A stretch of DNA of 64,000 nucleotides from Torymus aiolomorphi (taxonomy: Eukaryota > Arthropoda > Insecta > Hymenoptera > Torymidae): the NCBI GenBank assembly GCA_036365515.1, contig CM070875.1:103582628-103646627 (forward strand). Reading direction: 5' to 3'. Below, piece by piece: positions 45,901 through 57,895 of this stretch; position 1 is the first letter of the stretch; each line of letters starts with the position of its first letter. A model generated the notes under the pieces. That model saw nothing but the letters and a program-made list of their open reading frames with translations. It was not told the origin of the DNA and ran no database searches. The position numbers and the translations under genes are program-made.

Positions 45901-47078
45901 TATCTCGGAGAGGAGACTTCACCGACACCTTAGACCCTGGACTCCTCACCGAGACCCTCGTGGAGATTTTCAGCGGAACACCGATTAAAGTCGTGATGTG
46001 TTACGGAAAGGTGGAGTTGCCTGACAAGGAAGAACGACAGCGGATCATCGAAACCTTGCACGACAGCCTGGTAGGAGGACACAAGGGTATCAACCAAACG
46101 TACCAGAAGATCCGAGAGCGATATTATTGGCCGGGGATGCGCAATGATGTTCTAGATCACGTACGTCGATGCCCAAGTTGTCAAGAAAGGAAAATAGAAC
46201 GGATCAAAACGCGAGAACCTATGATCATCACCGACACTCCGATCGAAGCCTTCGACAAAATCTCCATTGACACCGTGGGGAAACTCAGGATCACTCCGCG
46301 CGGGTATTGCCACATGTTAACTATCCAGTGTAATCTCACTAAATATCTGATCGCAATACCCCTGCCAAATATCAAGGCCCTAACCATCGCGGACACTCTA
46401 GCCAAACATCTCATCTGCAAATTCGGCGCCCCCCGAGCTATATTGTTCGATAGAGGAACCAGTTTCCTCTCCGAAATTTTTGACAGCCTAATGAGGATCT
46501 TCAAAATACATCACCTCACTACATCGGGGTACCACCCTCAGACTAATGGATCGCTGGAGCGTAGTCACGCCCCTTTGGTCGACTTTATTCGAACGTATTC
46601 CGAAAAGTACGACGACTGGGACAACCTCGCGCCGTTTGCCACGTTCACCTACAATACTAGTGTACACTCAGCAACAAATTTTACCCCGTTCGAGCTCGTT
46701 TTTGGCAAACTGGCTAGGTTCCCTATGCGCATACCTAACGACGAGAAGTTGCGCAATTACAATGTGTATCTGCAGGATCTTGTGACCAGGTTGGGTGAAC
46801 TGAAGCGGGTAGCGGGTGAGACGCAGATCGCGAACAAAATACAGAGCAAGGATCGGTATGATCTCAAAATTAAAAACCTTAAGGGAAAGATCGGTGATTA
46901 CGTGTGGGTATTAAAGGAACCCCGTACCTCAAAATTCGACAGTTTTTATAATAAGCCACTGAAAATCGTAGAAATTCTCGGACGAAACAACGTGATCCTC
47001 GAACTCCCAAATGGGAAGAGAATTCGGAAACACACGGATAAATTAAAAGTCGTCCCCCCTACTGACTCCTCTGACTAA
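42972..47078 (+). CDS. pol: pol, RT-RNase H-insert-integrase segment
   Basis: 1,368 residues in the same frame as the protease. RT: residues 1-200, with IIEPSNSP, SVFDLASGFHQI and catalytic YMDD at 148-151 (43413-43424). RNase H: about 290-410, with LTTDASDGAIGAVL and NADALSR. Residues about 415-870 are a low-complexity, acidic, proline/serine-rich insert. Residues 873-1014 look like a divergent macro domain. Integrase: a zinc-binding H2C2 (about 1030-1075, HDSLVGGHKG...CPSCQ), a DDE core with SIDTVG, LFDRGTSF and SLERSH (about 1099, 1158, 1195), and a C-terminal tail to 1368. It copies genomic RNA into DNA and integrates it. The segment is far longer than the usual gypsy pol because of the insert. 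Confidence 0.9.
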   Translation: MAHKEFIQRDIEKKLKEGIIEPSNSPSSSPIWIVPKRPDPQGKPRWRMVVDFQELNQRTVGDAYPLPNIAELLDQLGGAVYFSVFDLASGFHQIQMAPEDKWKTAFSTPEGHYEFNRMPMGLKNAPATFQRLMDQIKRGIDCKELLVYMDDVIIHSKTLEEHDRRVRKFFDRLTETKLVLQPEKVHFLGKEVAFLGHIVSAKGVEPDPGKIHAVKNFPRPKTVRNVREFTGLTGYYRRFIKDYSKIAKPLYELQKKDKDFLWGPDQEEAFEILKDKLCNYPILAFPDFNKPFTLTTDASDGAIGAVLSQERDKFDHPINYLSRTLNKAERNYSTTEKECLAVLYALSQFRAYLLGRKFTLVADHEPLNWMHSRKDPGQRLMRWMFKFTGYEYTFKYKPGNLNCNADALSRNPADQPDEDEINTKLPRLKIMVLKDRKDAGKPTGNGGDRTLTPTPALGAAGPSGTQLLASRSKAVFNPVRGRGRPLGALKKKTAPVLEHSVIAQRTRLRKRIGSAENKDSDKRSPAPPSQSSTPKGLPAPSQEGSCRPVDVSIGPQFSRHSSIISSSGGGESGEIDEPKTPIYDPRRSGIRLNDEKGEEPRETTNELSETDATADTSAPVDEQVEIQATAPEQSASEVDDDLSPGQVTISPEEVAESARKFEESLRILAEKTRTEEEGDEIPPLELLSHLSEGDVVDDHTRSVLDQLDLYDGQNDDALSQRITELVQRAATATEPESATSSNPDTAPEKPNRERDGSMISQPVQRAISVTPQVRAGLPTARSTPYPPGSFKPIPRFPQLENIREEAEGSKPVHLEFPQPPIDTLGLFISMLGQYQPLNQYVDPDCSNGRKLPPSEGPSESEEQRPAIPLPLKNNVIISRQCLTYKRDNYAHFLAKDCEANNPVARLLSDIGALDLKNLKSKKAKLGQIITTPYKNHNIFSLVIKERYYDPIDIKCLKRSLKNLRDLLLKKNLPSIRISRRGDFTDTLDPGLLTETLVEIFSGTPIKVVMCYGKVELPDKEERQRIIETLHDSLVGGHKGINQTYQKIRERYYWPGMRNDVLDHVRRCPSCQERKIERIKTREPMIITDTPIEAFDKISIDTVGKLRITPRGYCHMLTIQCNLTKYLIAIPLPNIKALTIADTLAKHLICKFGAPRAILFDRGTSFLSEIFDSLMRIFKIHHLTTSGYHPQTNGSLERSHAPLVDFIRTYSEKYDDWDNLAPFATFTYNTSVHSATNFTPFELVFGKLARFPMRIPNDEKLRNYNVYLQDLVTRLGELKRVAGETQIANKIQSKDRYDLKIKNLKGKIGDYVWVLKEPRTSKFDSFYNKPLKIVEILGRNNVILELPNGKRIRKHTDKLKVVPPTDSSD
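45588..46014 (+). other. candidate macro (ADP-ribose-binding) domain inside pol
   Basis: Pol residues 873-1014. The order AHFLAKDC, a small-residue loop (NNPVARLL), KKAKLGQIIT, a beta strand with FSLVIKERYYD, a helix SLKNLRDLLLKK, a strand SIRISRRGD, TLDPGLL, a helix and TPIKVVMCYG follows the secondary-structure order of TARG1/OARD1-like macro domains. A lysine after the LVI strand and an aspartate in TLD could correspond to the catalytic lysine and aspartate of that family. The glycine-rich ribose loop is replaced by NNPVA. Inference from pattern memory; no search was run. Confidence 0.5.
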
Positions 47079-47128
47079 TCACCTTGCATGAATTTCAGGT
47101 AGTACGCTTTTGCGCTTTTTCCCTCACT

Positions 47129-47515
47129 ATGCACCTACTGCTTGCTGCAATCCTCTTCCTAGGGGTGGGGACTTTGGCCATTGTGGACCCTTATTACGAT
47201 GTCACCCCGATTCGAACCAATCCCGGGATCTATTATGAACGGACCCGAGCCGTGCGGATACGAAAAAACGACTGGAAGATCGTTATCTATCTGGACATAC
47301 CGGCCTTCATCAATACCCACCGACCCTCTAACAGTTACGCAGCCAACCTCAAGAGGTGCGAAGCATATTTCGACCCGCATAGATGTCATACCATCCTCAG
47401 CAAAGAACTAATGGACGTAAAACACCAAACGCTCCTGAACTTGCATGACGAGATTCGGATCCTAGCGGGAAGTATGAACGTCAGGGAACCTAACACGCCC
47501 CCCCCCCCCTCTTAG
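47129..47515 (+). pseudogene. env: env, N-terminal segment with signal peptide
   Basis: ATG 47129 begins a hydrophobic signal peptide (MHLLLAAILFLGVGTLAIV); an in-frame upstream ATG exists at 47084 but lies before a splice-acceptor-like 'gaatttcag' (47090-47098), so 47129 is preferred. The segment has an RTNPGIYYERT stretch and several cysteines, as expected of the surface part of an insect retroviral envelope. It ends at TAG 47513-47515 after a 12-C run (47498-47509) that shifts it out of frame with the next segment. Described as broken only. Confidence 0.65.
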
Positions 47516-47519
47516 AGAC

Positions 47520-48014
47520 ATGCGATTCAGGAGGATGGCCCCTTTAGGAATAATCGGAAGTATGAGCAAAGGACTATTCGGACTCGTCACGGAGGAGGAC
47601 GCGGACTTGATCAACAAAAACATCGACCAACTCTTCCAGGATCAAACCAAACTTGCGAAACTCACCGAGGACAAAACACACATCTTAGCGGCAGGGCTGG
47701 AAGAGCTTTATAACATGACAGCATCTCATCAAGCCCTAGTAAAAGCAATGGAAGCCCAGATGCGAGACAAGGTGAATAACCTCACTAGAGATTTCGAGAA
47801 GAACCAGTTCTTATGGGAACTAAACGCGTTCGCACGACAAACCGAGGCCAAGATGGACCATCTCATTTATTGCAACCGAGAATTGTTAGCCATCCTTAAC
47901 AACCTGATGGAACGAAGAATACATCCCCGGCTGTTAAGGAGGGACACTATTCAGAGTATCGCGAGCGATATTCGGCAATTAGACGACAATCTGGATCTCC
48001 CAATCCCTACTTAA
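47520..48014 (+). pseudogene. env: env, middle segment with cleavage-site and fusion-peptide-like start
   Basis: The segment starts with a basic RFRR followed by a small-residue/hydrophobic stretch and GLFG, a layout like the furin site and fusion peptide of baculovirus F-type/errantivirus envelope proteins. A long helical region with heptads follows (LINKNIDQLFQDQTKLAKL...). It ends at TAA 48012-48014. The same frame continues after the stop, so this is a nonsense change and not the natural end. The order agrees with an Env placed between pol and the accessory ORFs. Confidence 0.65.
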
Positions 48015-49076
48015 CACATCCGAGCCGAGGAAATCGCTCGAATCGCCTCCATAGACGCTATATACCACTCAGGGAGGGTTCTGGCAAGGTTAAGCCTCCC
48101 GCTCACGGATAGGACTTCTTATGATTTATACAGACTACACCCCGTCGCCATACCTCAAAACGTTCCGGGGCATCCTCTAGGGTCCGCCTGTATCGTCCCC
48201 GAATATGAGTATATGATTCTTAGCAAAGATTAAAGGACCTACCTCAAGATCCATCAACATCAGCTGAAGAACTGCCTCGACTCTCACTATGGGTACATGT
48301 GCCCCACTCAAGGAGCCGTCTACACCGCCGGGGAGCATAAGGAATGCGAGATCGAAATGTTAACCAATCCCACGAAGGCATCCCTCTCCTTGTGCAACAT
48401 CGTCATGAGACCGGAAACCACGACGCAATGGCGCTATCTAGAAACCGACGGCACCTGGTTATTTTCCACCATCGAGACTGAGACCATACAGGTCTCGTGT
48501 CCAGGGGAAGTCTACAAAAATGTTAACCTCCAGGGGGTGGGGATACCAAGACTGGCCGAGGGATGCATGGGACGTACTCCGCACCTGACCTTAATTCCTA
48601 ATAGCGTCAGGACCTCCAGGACCCAATATATATACGACCCAGATTTTGGACTGAACGTGACGGACCTCCTACCGAATTTTCAGTTACGGGACAATTCCTC
48701 CACCAGCGAGGCAACACTAACCCAAGAAGCCTTAAGTCATCTACCGTCTTGGGGCGACAGAAAGGAATCATTGAGAAGCATCATGGCACAACTCCAAGAA
48801 GTTGGCCGACACAAGCGGGCTACTTCCTTCACCAACAACTTGATCTATAGCGGGCTGGGAGTCCAGGGAGTTTTCATAATCTGCGCCGTTTTGTACCTCG
48901 TCGCACGAATTTTTCCCTTCAAGCGGAACCGGCGCTCCACGTCCAAACCTATTATCCGGGGGTATGACATCGAGATGCAGGGATCCGGAACGGGACAACG
49001 TTCCGCAGAAAACCTTAAGAGCCCCGTCCCAATATCCATCTCCTCATGTCCCATCACAACCATCGACACCGAATAA
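48015..49076 (+). pseudogene. env: env, C-terminal segment with transmembrane anchor
   Basis: Same frame as the middle segment, interrupted by TAA 48231-48233. The largest open part is 48297-49076 (259 residues), with a cysteine-rich ectodomain. A transmembrane span (GVQGVFIICAVLYLVARIF, about 48858-48914) is followed by a basic stop-transfer stretch (KRNRRS) and a cytoplasmic tail of about 50 residues. Both stops could come from CAA-to-TAA changes. The protein would be the membrane glycoprotein mediating entry in an intact relative; this copy is defective. Confidence 0.7.
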
Positions 49077-49138
49077 ATACTAATCATCCCGGTTCCCCTC
49101 GGTTACAGAGCATTCCATAGTGGACTTTCCTCTCTAGC

Positions 49139-49759
49139 ATGGATTCAGTTCTGAATACGGTCTTGATCCAACTACAACGGATGGAAAAAACTATCTCCAC
49201 TCGAATAAAAAACGAGGTCACCGAAACCCTCTCTGACCCTGGCAAGAACACACCCATTGTACTTACAACCGAAGACATTGAAGAAACGTCACGACTCGGG
49301 AGCCCTGACCCGGAAATGCGATCCGAAGTCCGGAAGGTTCCGAACAAGAAAGACAACCTTAAATTCGATAAGAATCGAATATTCTGTCAGCTACCATGGG
49401 ATCGACGAGTCAGGCAAGGGACAGAAAGAAATCAGGGTGAAAAGAAGATCGAACGCCGTTTCTTTTCCCATTTTGCGAAATTCGGGGCCATGGAATACTG
49501 TTATACGAGAAGGGACCATCTCGACAGGTTGTCCCATGGATTCGTGAAGTACCACCACCAGGCAGATGCTAACCATGCCCTTCGCTCGAGCGATGCACGT
49601 TACCGAGCTCGACCCGCCCTACGCCAATACACCATCACCAATAGAATCACGGAAAGGACCCACCGAACCTGTGGATTTCCTATTGACACCAGAAACTGGG
49701 TTATGCACTTGCCCACATGCTCGCGACAGCGAGCCCTAGAACAATTACGAAAACAATAA
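49139..49759 (+). CDS. accessory ORF A: RRM-like region plus HCHC motif
   Basis: 206 residues, intact, starting 62 bp after env. Residues 1-70 are charged and probably disordered. Residues about 105-160 (RRFFSHFAKFGAMEYCY..., HGFVKYHHQADANHAL) have the shape of an RNA-recognition motif: helix ending in F-x-K-F-G, strand, an RNP1-like HGFVKY, and a helix ending A-x-x-A-L. A C-terminal H-x2-C-G-x10-H-x3-C uses H175, C178, H190 and C194. It shares both elements with ORF B, so the two probably arose by duplication. A splice-acceptor-like ggttacag precedes it at 49101-49108. Function is unknown; RNA binding is inference. I know no named homologue. Confidence 0.75.
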   Translation: MDSVLNTVLIQLQRMEKTISTRIKNEVTETLSDPGKNTPIVLTTEDIEETSRLGSPDPEMRSEVRKVPNKKDNLKFDKNRIFCQLPWDRRVRQGTERNQGEKKIERRFFSHFAKFGAMEYCYTRRDHLDRLSHGFVKYHHQADANHALRSSDARYRARPALRQYTITNRITERTHRTCGFPIDTRNWVMHLPTCSRQRALEQLRKQ

Positions 49760-49889
49760 GGACTTCTGTAATAACGCTCACCATTGTCTCTATCCCATAA
49801 AAACATATATATTGCCTTGCCATTTTCTTATCTACCCCATCCCAAGCTTAAATAAAACCCCAATTAACTTGTCATTGTCTGTTACAGCC

Positions 49890-50957
49890 ATGTCTCAATC
49901 ACTATCAACCCAAGAGGACAACGCGTCAGGTTCAGGAGCAGCACTGGGAGGCTTACCAGTTGCCCTTCAAAGGATAGCCGAGATATGGAGGGCTCGACGC
50001 GAACCTTCTCCTTCCTGTGTCCCCACTGACGAGGAACAAACCAGCCAAGAAGATAAGGATCAGGAAATTGAGAACGCGATCGGACTACGGTTGATATCCA
50101 TATACGGGAATCCGGAAGAGCCAACAACGGGGACTTTTGAGTACATGGACTGTCGATCCACTACCCTGCTAATGCGGATGTTGAGGAAAGACGGGGCACT
50201 CCATTTCACGGGGCCGGATCAAAAAGAGAAACGCGGGCGTACCAGCTATACACTGAACGCAGAGTTCAGTAGCTTCGACGAATGTTTGAAGGCATTCCAT
50301 AAATACAGCCTGTGGGCGTATGATGACGTGACGTCCGAAGAGGATCAGGACGAGGAGGACTCTGCCCCCCAAGATGATCCGAATGATCAACCGCCCACGC
50401 AGCAAGAGGAACGCCCAGCGGAACCGAAAGAATCGCCGAGAATGCTGAAGGCCCCCGAAACGGGAGCAGAAAGGTTCACGCGAATATTACGGGAGCGGAC
50501 CCCCAAAATGATCAGCATGAGTGAGCATGTTGCGGGGCTTAGGATCACTATCGTGATCACCCCGGTCGACGAGGAACTAGAAGTCGTCAAACAATTCGGC
50601 AGATATGGGCGGATAGATTACTTTTTCTCCCACCCCATCGGAGACAGGGGGATCATCCATACCTATATCAAATATTTCAACCTACAAGACGCAGACACAG
50701 CCCTGAACCGTGCGCCGCCAAAATATGGGGCGCGTCCGACGATTCCCCCCATAATCTCTGCACGAGAGAAGGAGCGCCTAACTATTTACCACCTGATGTG
50801 CGGGCGTGATGTGATCCGAAAGCACATCTTCAATCATCAAGCCATTTGCGATCTCCAAGCAGGATTGGAGATAATCAAACACCATGGTTGTGGATTTAGA
50901 ATGACGCGGCGTAGCCTAAAAGGGCACCTCAGGATGTGTAAACGAGGGACTTACTAA
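49890..50957 (+). CDS. accessory ORF B: RRM-like region plus two HCHC motifs
   Basis: 355 residues from ATG 49890, which directly follows an acceptor-like tctgttacag (49878-49887). The frame is open upstream to 49812, but that start would be removed by splicing. Residues 60-145 form a folded-looking region, possibly a second degenerate RRM. Residues 145-190 are acidic/proline-rich. Residues about 217-285 (VKQFGRYGRIDYFF..., IIHTYIKYFNLQDADTAL) resemble an RRM. Two copies of H-x2-C-G-x10-H-x3-C follow: H301/C304/H316/C320 and H331/C334/H346/C350. It is fully open and separated from the PPT by about 300 bp. Function unknown; a post-transcriptional regulator of the element's RNA is plausible. 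Confidence 0.75.
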   Translation: MSQSLSTQEDNASGSGAALGGLPVALQRIAEIWRARREPSPSCVPTDEEQTSQEDKDQEIENAIGLRLISIYGNPEEPTTGTFEYMDCRSTTLLMRMLRKDGALHFTGPDQKEKRGRTSYTLNAEFSSFDECLKAFHKYSLWAYDDVTSEEDQDEEDSAPQDDPNDQPPTQQEERPAEPKESPRMLKAPETGAERFTRILRERTPKMISMSEHVAGLRITIVITPVDEELEVVKQFGRYGRIDYFFSHPIGDRGIIHTYIKYFNLQDADTALNRAPPKYGARPTIPPIISAREKERLTIYHLMCGRDVIRKHIFNHQAICDLQAGLEIIKHHGCGFRMTRRSLKGHLRMCKRGTY

Positions 50958-51251
50958 GCCACATATATGTATATATATATAAACGGATCCTCAATGGGTC
51001 CACAATGCACTTATACTCTACTCTTATTCCACACTAATGACGGACTTAATATTTTTGCAATAAAACAAAAACAAAAAAAAAAAAACAAAAAAATTTTTTT
51101 TTCGGACTTCAAAAATATTTTTTATCTTTCTCCAAAACCAAGTAGGACTTTCCAGACTCTCCTTCTTCTTCGAGACACGACCAGGCGCAGCGCTTCCAGT
51201 GGATCAGCATTTTTCCTATGACTCAAGTTCTCCGTGGGCGGCAAACGTTCC
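50958..51251 (+). other. 3' untranslated region of the retroelement
   Basis: Starts with a short TA run and includes an A-rich stretch followed by T-run (51058-51112). No ORF that looks real. Confidence 0.5.
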
Positions 51252-51263
51252 ACAAGGGGAGGG
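51252..51263 (+). promoter_or_regulatory. polypurine tract
   Basis: acaaggggaggg lies directly against the tgttacg that opens the 3' LTR, the normal site for plus-strand priming. Confidence 0.85.
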
Positions 51264-53507
<2,244 letters not shown>

Positions 53508-53700
53508 CGAGTAACATATACTTATATTTAGGGAATATCTTTGCACACGATATAGATATAGATAAGGCTGTTAGTCTTCCCCTTGAAAATTTAATCAATA
53601 CGCATTGACAAATGTGAGTAACTTTTTCCCCCTGAAATTTCTTAAAAAATTTAGAAAATTAAAAATCTTATATTTGGGCTAATTTTCACAGCACATCAAC
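53508..53700. other. AT-rich junction sequence; nothing recognised
   Basis: Lies between the truncated LTR and the palindrome. No repeat partner found in the window. Confidence 0.4.
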
Positions 53701-54481
53701 CTTTTTTTGCACGCAAATAATTAGTGCAAAATTATAGTAAAAAAAAACATCGTTGAACCACCTCTATTCAGAGTATAAGATGTATGTAGCGACTCATTTA
53801 TATAATCCTATCATATACAGTTTATACATGTAATAAGTCTTATAAAATAATAAATGCTCAAATTTATTGTAGAAAATGGCAATGCTATCCGTAAAATAAA
53901 TAATTAAATACTACTGAATTATAGACACCCTACATTCTTAAAATTTAGCGAGGCACTCAATTTTCGTATCTTGAATAATAGTTGAATGTTTATAAACGAA
54001 CTGAAAGTATAAACATTATTCAAAGAAAGAAAGATACATAGTTTTTCAGATGACTTTTATCGTTTCAAAATTGAAATGAATGAGGCGGTTGAAAGGGAAT
54101 TTTTACTTTTATTTATTGGATAATCAATTTAATACTGTCCCGGAAACCCACCTGTTCTGCAGATTAGGGCTTAACATGTATAACTCGGAAAACTCATGTA
54201 CGCAAAACGTGGACTGCTGCGCAGTTGAAAATCTGAGTTCGTGATCTGAGCTCGGCAGTCACTGCAGTTTTTCCGCGACTCTGAATCCTTTATATCATTC
54301 ACCTTAAATAATCGGTAATTCCAGGCTCTTCATTTGTCAACAGAGCATGGCGGGAAATAGAAAAAAAATGACAGGGTATTTGAAAATATTTGTTTACCAA
54401 AATAATTTTATTGAAAATTAACATGTGGCTTAGCCAATATCTCAATTTTTAGATAATCTAGTACAATATAACTTTGAAAGA

Positions 54482-55547
54482 TTAATTTATGATACTAGCA
54501 TTGCGAAGTTCACTAAGAATAAAACGGATTTCACCATAGTTAGTTCTTATTCCCATGTTTTGCTCAGCAACGAGTATTTGTAAGCGATCAACTAATTTGT
54601 TAGGATCATCCCAGACGTCGAGTTCGTATGCAGTTGTTACATCTACTCGAGAGATTTTGAGAGCAACTTCTTCCTCTTCATCATCACTAGTCCACTGACT
54701 AATTTTACTTTCACGTTGATATCTCTAATTAATAAAGTTATAATTCTTACGAATTCTTCTCGGTAAATATTCATCGGTTGAGAAATCTGATGCATCTTCA
54801 CTGGAATGATCAGCTTCATAATAATTATCGGTCTCGTTAGAATGCGAGTTAACTCGTGTATGAACAGTTATGAGCTTCTTTAGAGGATTGACTATTGGTT
54901 CAAGTATCTTTTTCGCTGCCATTGGATTAGTCTGCTCAACCCTTTCACTTTTCTCTCTTCTGTTAACATTATCTTCTCGAGATAATGGCGAGATACTTTT
55001 TACAGACGACTTTTTGAACATTGGAGCAATAAAATTTGTTACTCTTTAGTTTTCGAATCGACTCATTCACGCAATAGTGCTTTTTGTGAGCGCTCGAAAC
55101 CTCAATAATTATACGATAATTATCCAAATCATCGGAATTGATAATACTTTCATCCGGAAGTTTTTTGAATAGTAATTGCAGTAATCCTACGGACAAACGA
55201 TAGTTTCGTTCCTTTATCTGGACAAAGTCGCCTTCAAATTTTATTGGAGAATTTCCCATCATAAGTAAATTTCCTCGCTTGTAAACACCATATATATTAT
55301 CCAGATATCTCCTAGAATTTCCGTTTATTTTCGTTACATATTTCTCGACTAGTTTTGCAAATTTACCATTATTGGAGCTAGCTATTTTATTATGGTCAGG
55401 GCTCATATCAGATAGTTTGATTTCAGAAGTTTCCATATCATCAGCTGTATCCAGAGATTCAGCACTTTTTGTCAAACCTAATAAAGGCTGTGATTTTTGT
55501 ACTACTGCATCCTGAAATTTGCTAATAATATCCGATGTGTTTGCCCT
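54482..55547 (-). pseudogene. DUF8207-like element protein, left-arm copy
   Basis: Mirror copy of 61339-62412. The start codon position (55547-55545) reads AGG. An 8-bp deletion near 55036-55043 shifts the frame, and the TAG near 54727 is shared with the other copy. The middle part (LDNIYGV, GNSPIKFEGDFVQI, LPDESIINSDDLDNYRIIIEV) and the C-terminal part (WDDPNKLVDRLQILVAEQ) resemble an uncharacterised arthropod family that I associate from memory with DUF8207, often seen in mobile-element contexts. The enzymatic role is unknown. Unlike the right copy, the arginine codon at the right copy's TGA position is intact here. Confidence 0.65.
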
Positions 55548-55599
55548 ATTTATGCTTCAATAGTTTAGCATCAACTGAATAAATATACCGCTAAAATCC

Positions 55600-57690
55600 T
55601 TTTTATACTTTTATGCTATTATAGAGTAACACCTTCTATATCATACAGTCAAAACTTTTAAACTTTTATGCTATAGTGTAACACCTTTTTGAACTTTTAT
55701 TCTATTATAGAGTAATACATTTTTATGTTATAGAATAACACCTTCTATGTCATACAGTTAAAACTTTTTAAACTTTGTGTCATAGAGCAATACCTTTTGT
55801 ATGTCATAGAGTAACACCTTTTTTATGTCATAGTGTAATACCTTTTTTATGTCATAGAATAACACCTTTTTTATGTCATAGAGTGACATCTTTTTTATGT
55901 TACAGAGTAACACCTTTTTCATTGCTATATAGTAACACCTTTTTGAAATTTTATGACATATAGTAACACCTTTTTATGTTATTTAGCATCATCTGAATAA
56001 ATATATCGCCAACATCGTTTTTATACTTTTATACTATAGAGTAACACCATCTTGAACTTATCTGCTACTATAGAGTAGCACCTTCTATGTCACACAATAA
56101 CATCTTTTTACATTTTATGTCATAGAGTAACACCTTTTTTATGTCATGGAGTAACACCTTTTTTATGTTATAGAGTAACACCTTTTTTATGTCATAGTGT
56201 AACACCTTTTTTATGTCATAGAGTAACACCTTTTTTATGTCATAGAGTTACACCTTTTTTATGTCATAGAGTAACACCTTTTTTATGTCATAGAGTTACA
56301 CCTTTTTTATATCATAGAGTGACATGTTTTTTATGTCATAGAGTGACATCTTTTTTATGTTACAGAGTCATACCTTTTTTATGTCATGGAGTAACACCTT
56401 TTTTATGTTATAGACTAACACCTTTTTTATGTTATAGTGCAACACCTTTTTTATGTCATAGAGTAACACCTTTTTTATGTGATAGAGTGACATGTTTCTT
56501 TTATGTCATACAGTTACAGCTTTTTTATGTCTTTATGTCATAGAGTGACATCTTTTTTATGTTACAGAGTCACACCTTTTTTATCTCATAGAGTAACAGC
56601 TTTTTTATGTCATAGGGTAACATCTCTTTGTATCATAATGTGACAGCTTCATTGCTATAGAGTAACACCTTTTTGAACTTTTATGTCATAGAGTAACACC
56701 TTTTTATGTTATTTAGCATCACCTGAATAAATATACATCCAGCATCATTTTTATATTTTTATACTATAGAATAACACCATCTTGAACTTATCTGCTATTA
56801 TAGAGTAGTACCTTCTATGTCACACAATAATATCTTTTTACACTTTATGTCATACAGTAACACCTTTTTTATGTCATAGAGTAACACCTTTTTTATATTA
56901 TAGAGTAACACCTTTTTTATGTCATAGTGTAACACCTTTTTTATGTCATAGAGTAACACCTTTTTTATGTCATACAGTTACACCTTTTTTATGTCTTTAT
57001 GTCATAGAGTGACATCTTTTTTATGTTACAGAGTCATACCTTTTTTTATGTCGTAGAGTAACAGCTTTTTTATGTCATAGATTAACATCTTTTTTATGTC
57101 ATAGAGTAACACCTTTTTTATGTTATAGAGTAACACCTTTTTTATGTCATAGTGTAACACTTTTTTTGTTTCATGGAGTAACACCTTTTTTATGTCATAG
57201 TGTAACACTTCTTTTGTTTCATGGAGTAACACCTTTTTTATGTCATAGAGTGACATGTTTCTTTTAAGTTACAGAGTCATACCTTTTTTATCTCATAGAG
57301 TAACAGCTTTTTGTGTCATAGACTGACACCTTCATTGCTATAGAGTAACACCTTTTTTAACTTTTATGTCATAAAGTAACACCTTTTTATGTTATTTAGC
57401 ATCATCTGAATAAATATACATCCAGCATCCTTTTTATATACTTTTGCTATAGAGTAACACCATCTTGAACTTATCTCCTATTATAGAATAGCACCTTCTA
57501 TGTCACACAATAACATCTTTTTACACTTTATGTCATCGAGTAACACCTTTTTTATGTTATAGAGTCACACCTTTTTTATGTCATAGGGTAACATCTTTTT
57601 TATGTCACAGAGTAACACCTTTTTTTTGTTATAGCGTCACACGTTTTTTATGTCATAGAGTAAGACCTTTTTATGGTACAGAGTAACACC
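55600..57690. repeat. 24-bp minisatellite, left arm outer tract
   Basis: Units agagtaacaccttttttatgtcat vary slightly, with blocks (e.g. 'gcatcatctgaataaatata', 'ttgctatagagtaacacc') recurring about every 650-700 bp, so there is a longer period too. A period of 24 = 8 codons gives artefactual ORFs of repeating LLYDIKKV on one strand. Confidence 0.95.
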
Positions 57691-57895
57691 TTTTATGATG
57701 ACGTCTCTCTACTCATAAACTGTTGGTGCCCAATAAGTGGTGATGGCGTCTCCTTACCCATAAGCTTTTCCTATATAATAAGTGGTGATGATGGCGGTGG
57801 TAGTGGTGATGGTGAGCCTACGACGGGGATAGAAGCCAATCCTCCAAGCGAACGGTTGTAGGTGTTCTGCCCAATTCGAGTACTTGGCTTCGAAA
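57690..57895. repeat. non-minisatellite island, left arm
   Basis: A roughly 205-bp unique-looking segment (gtggtgatgatggcggtggtag..., ccaagcgaacggttgtagg) within the minisatellite, mirrored at 59130-59330. It has a short 62-codon frame in both arms that I do not consider a gene. Confidence 0.8.

Noticed and set aside
43106..46785. Numerous ORFs in other frames within pol
   Set aside because: Overlap the clearly conserved pol frame; no domain of their own.
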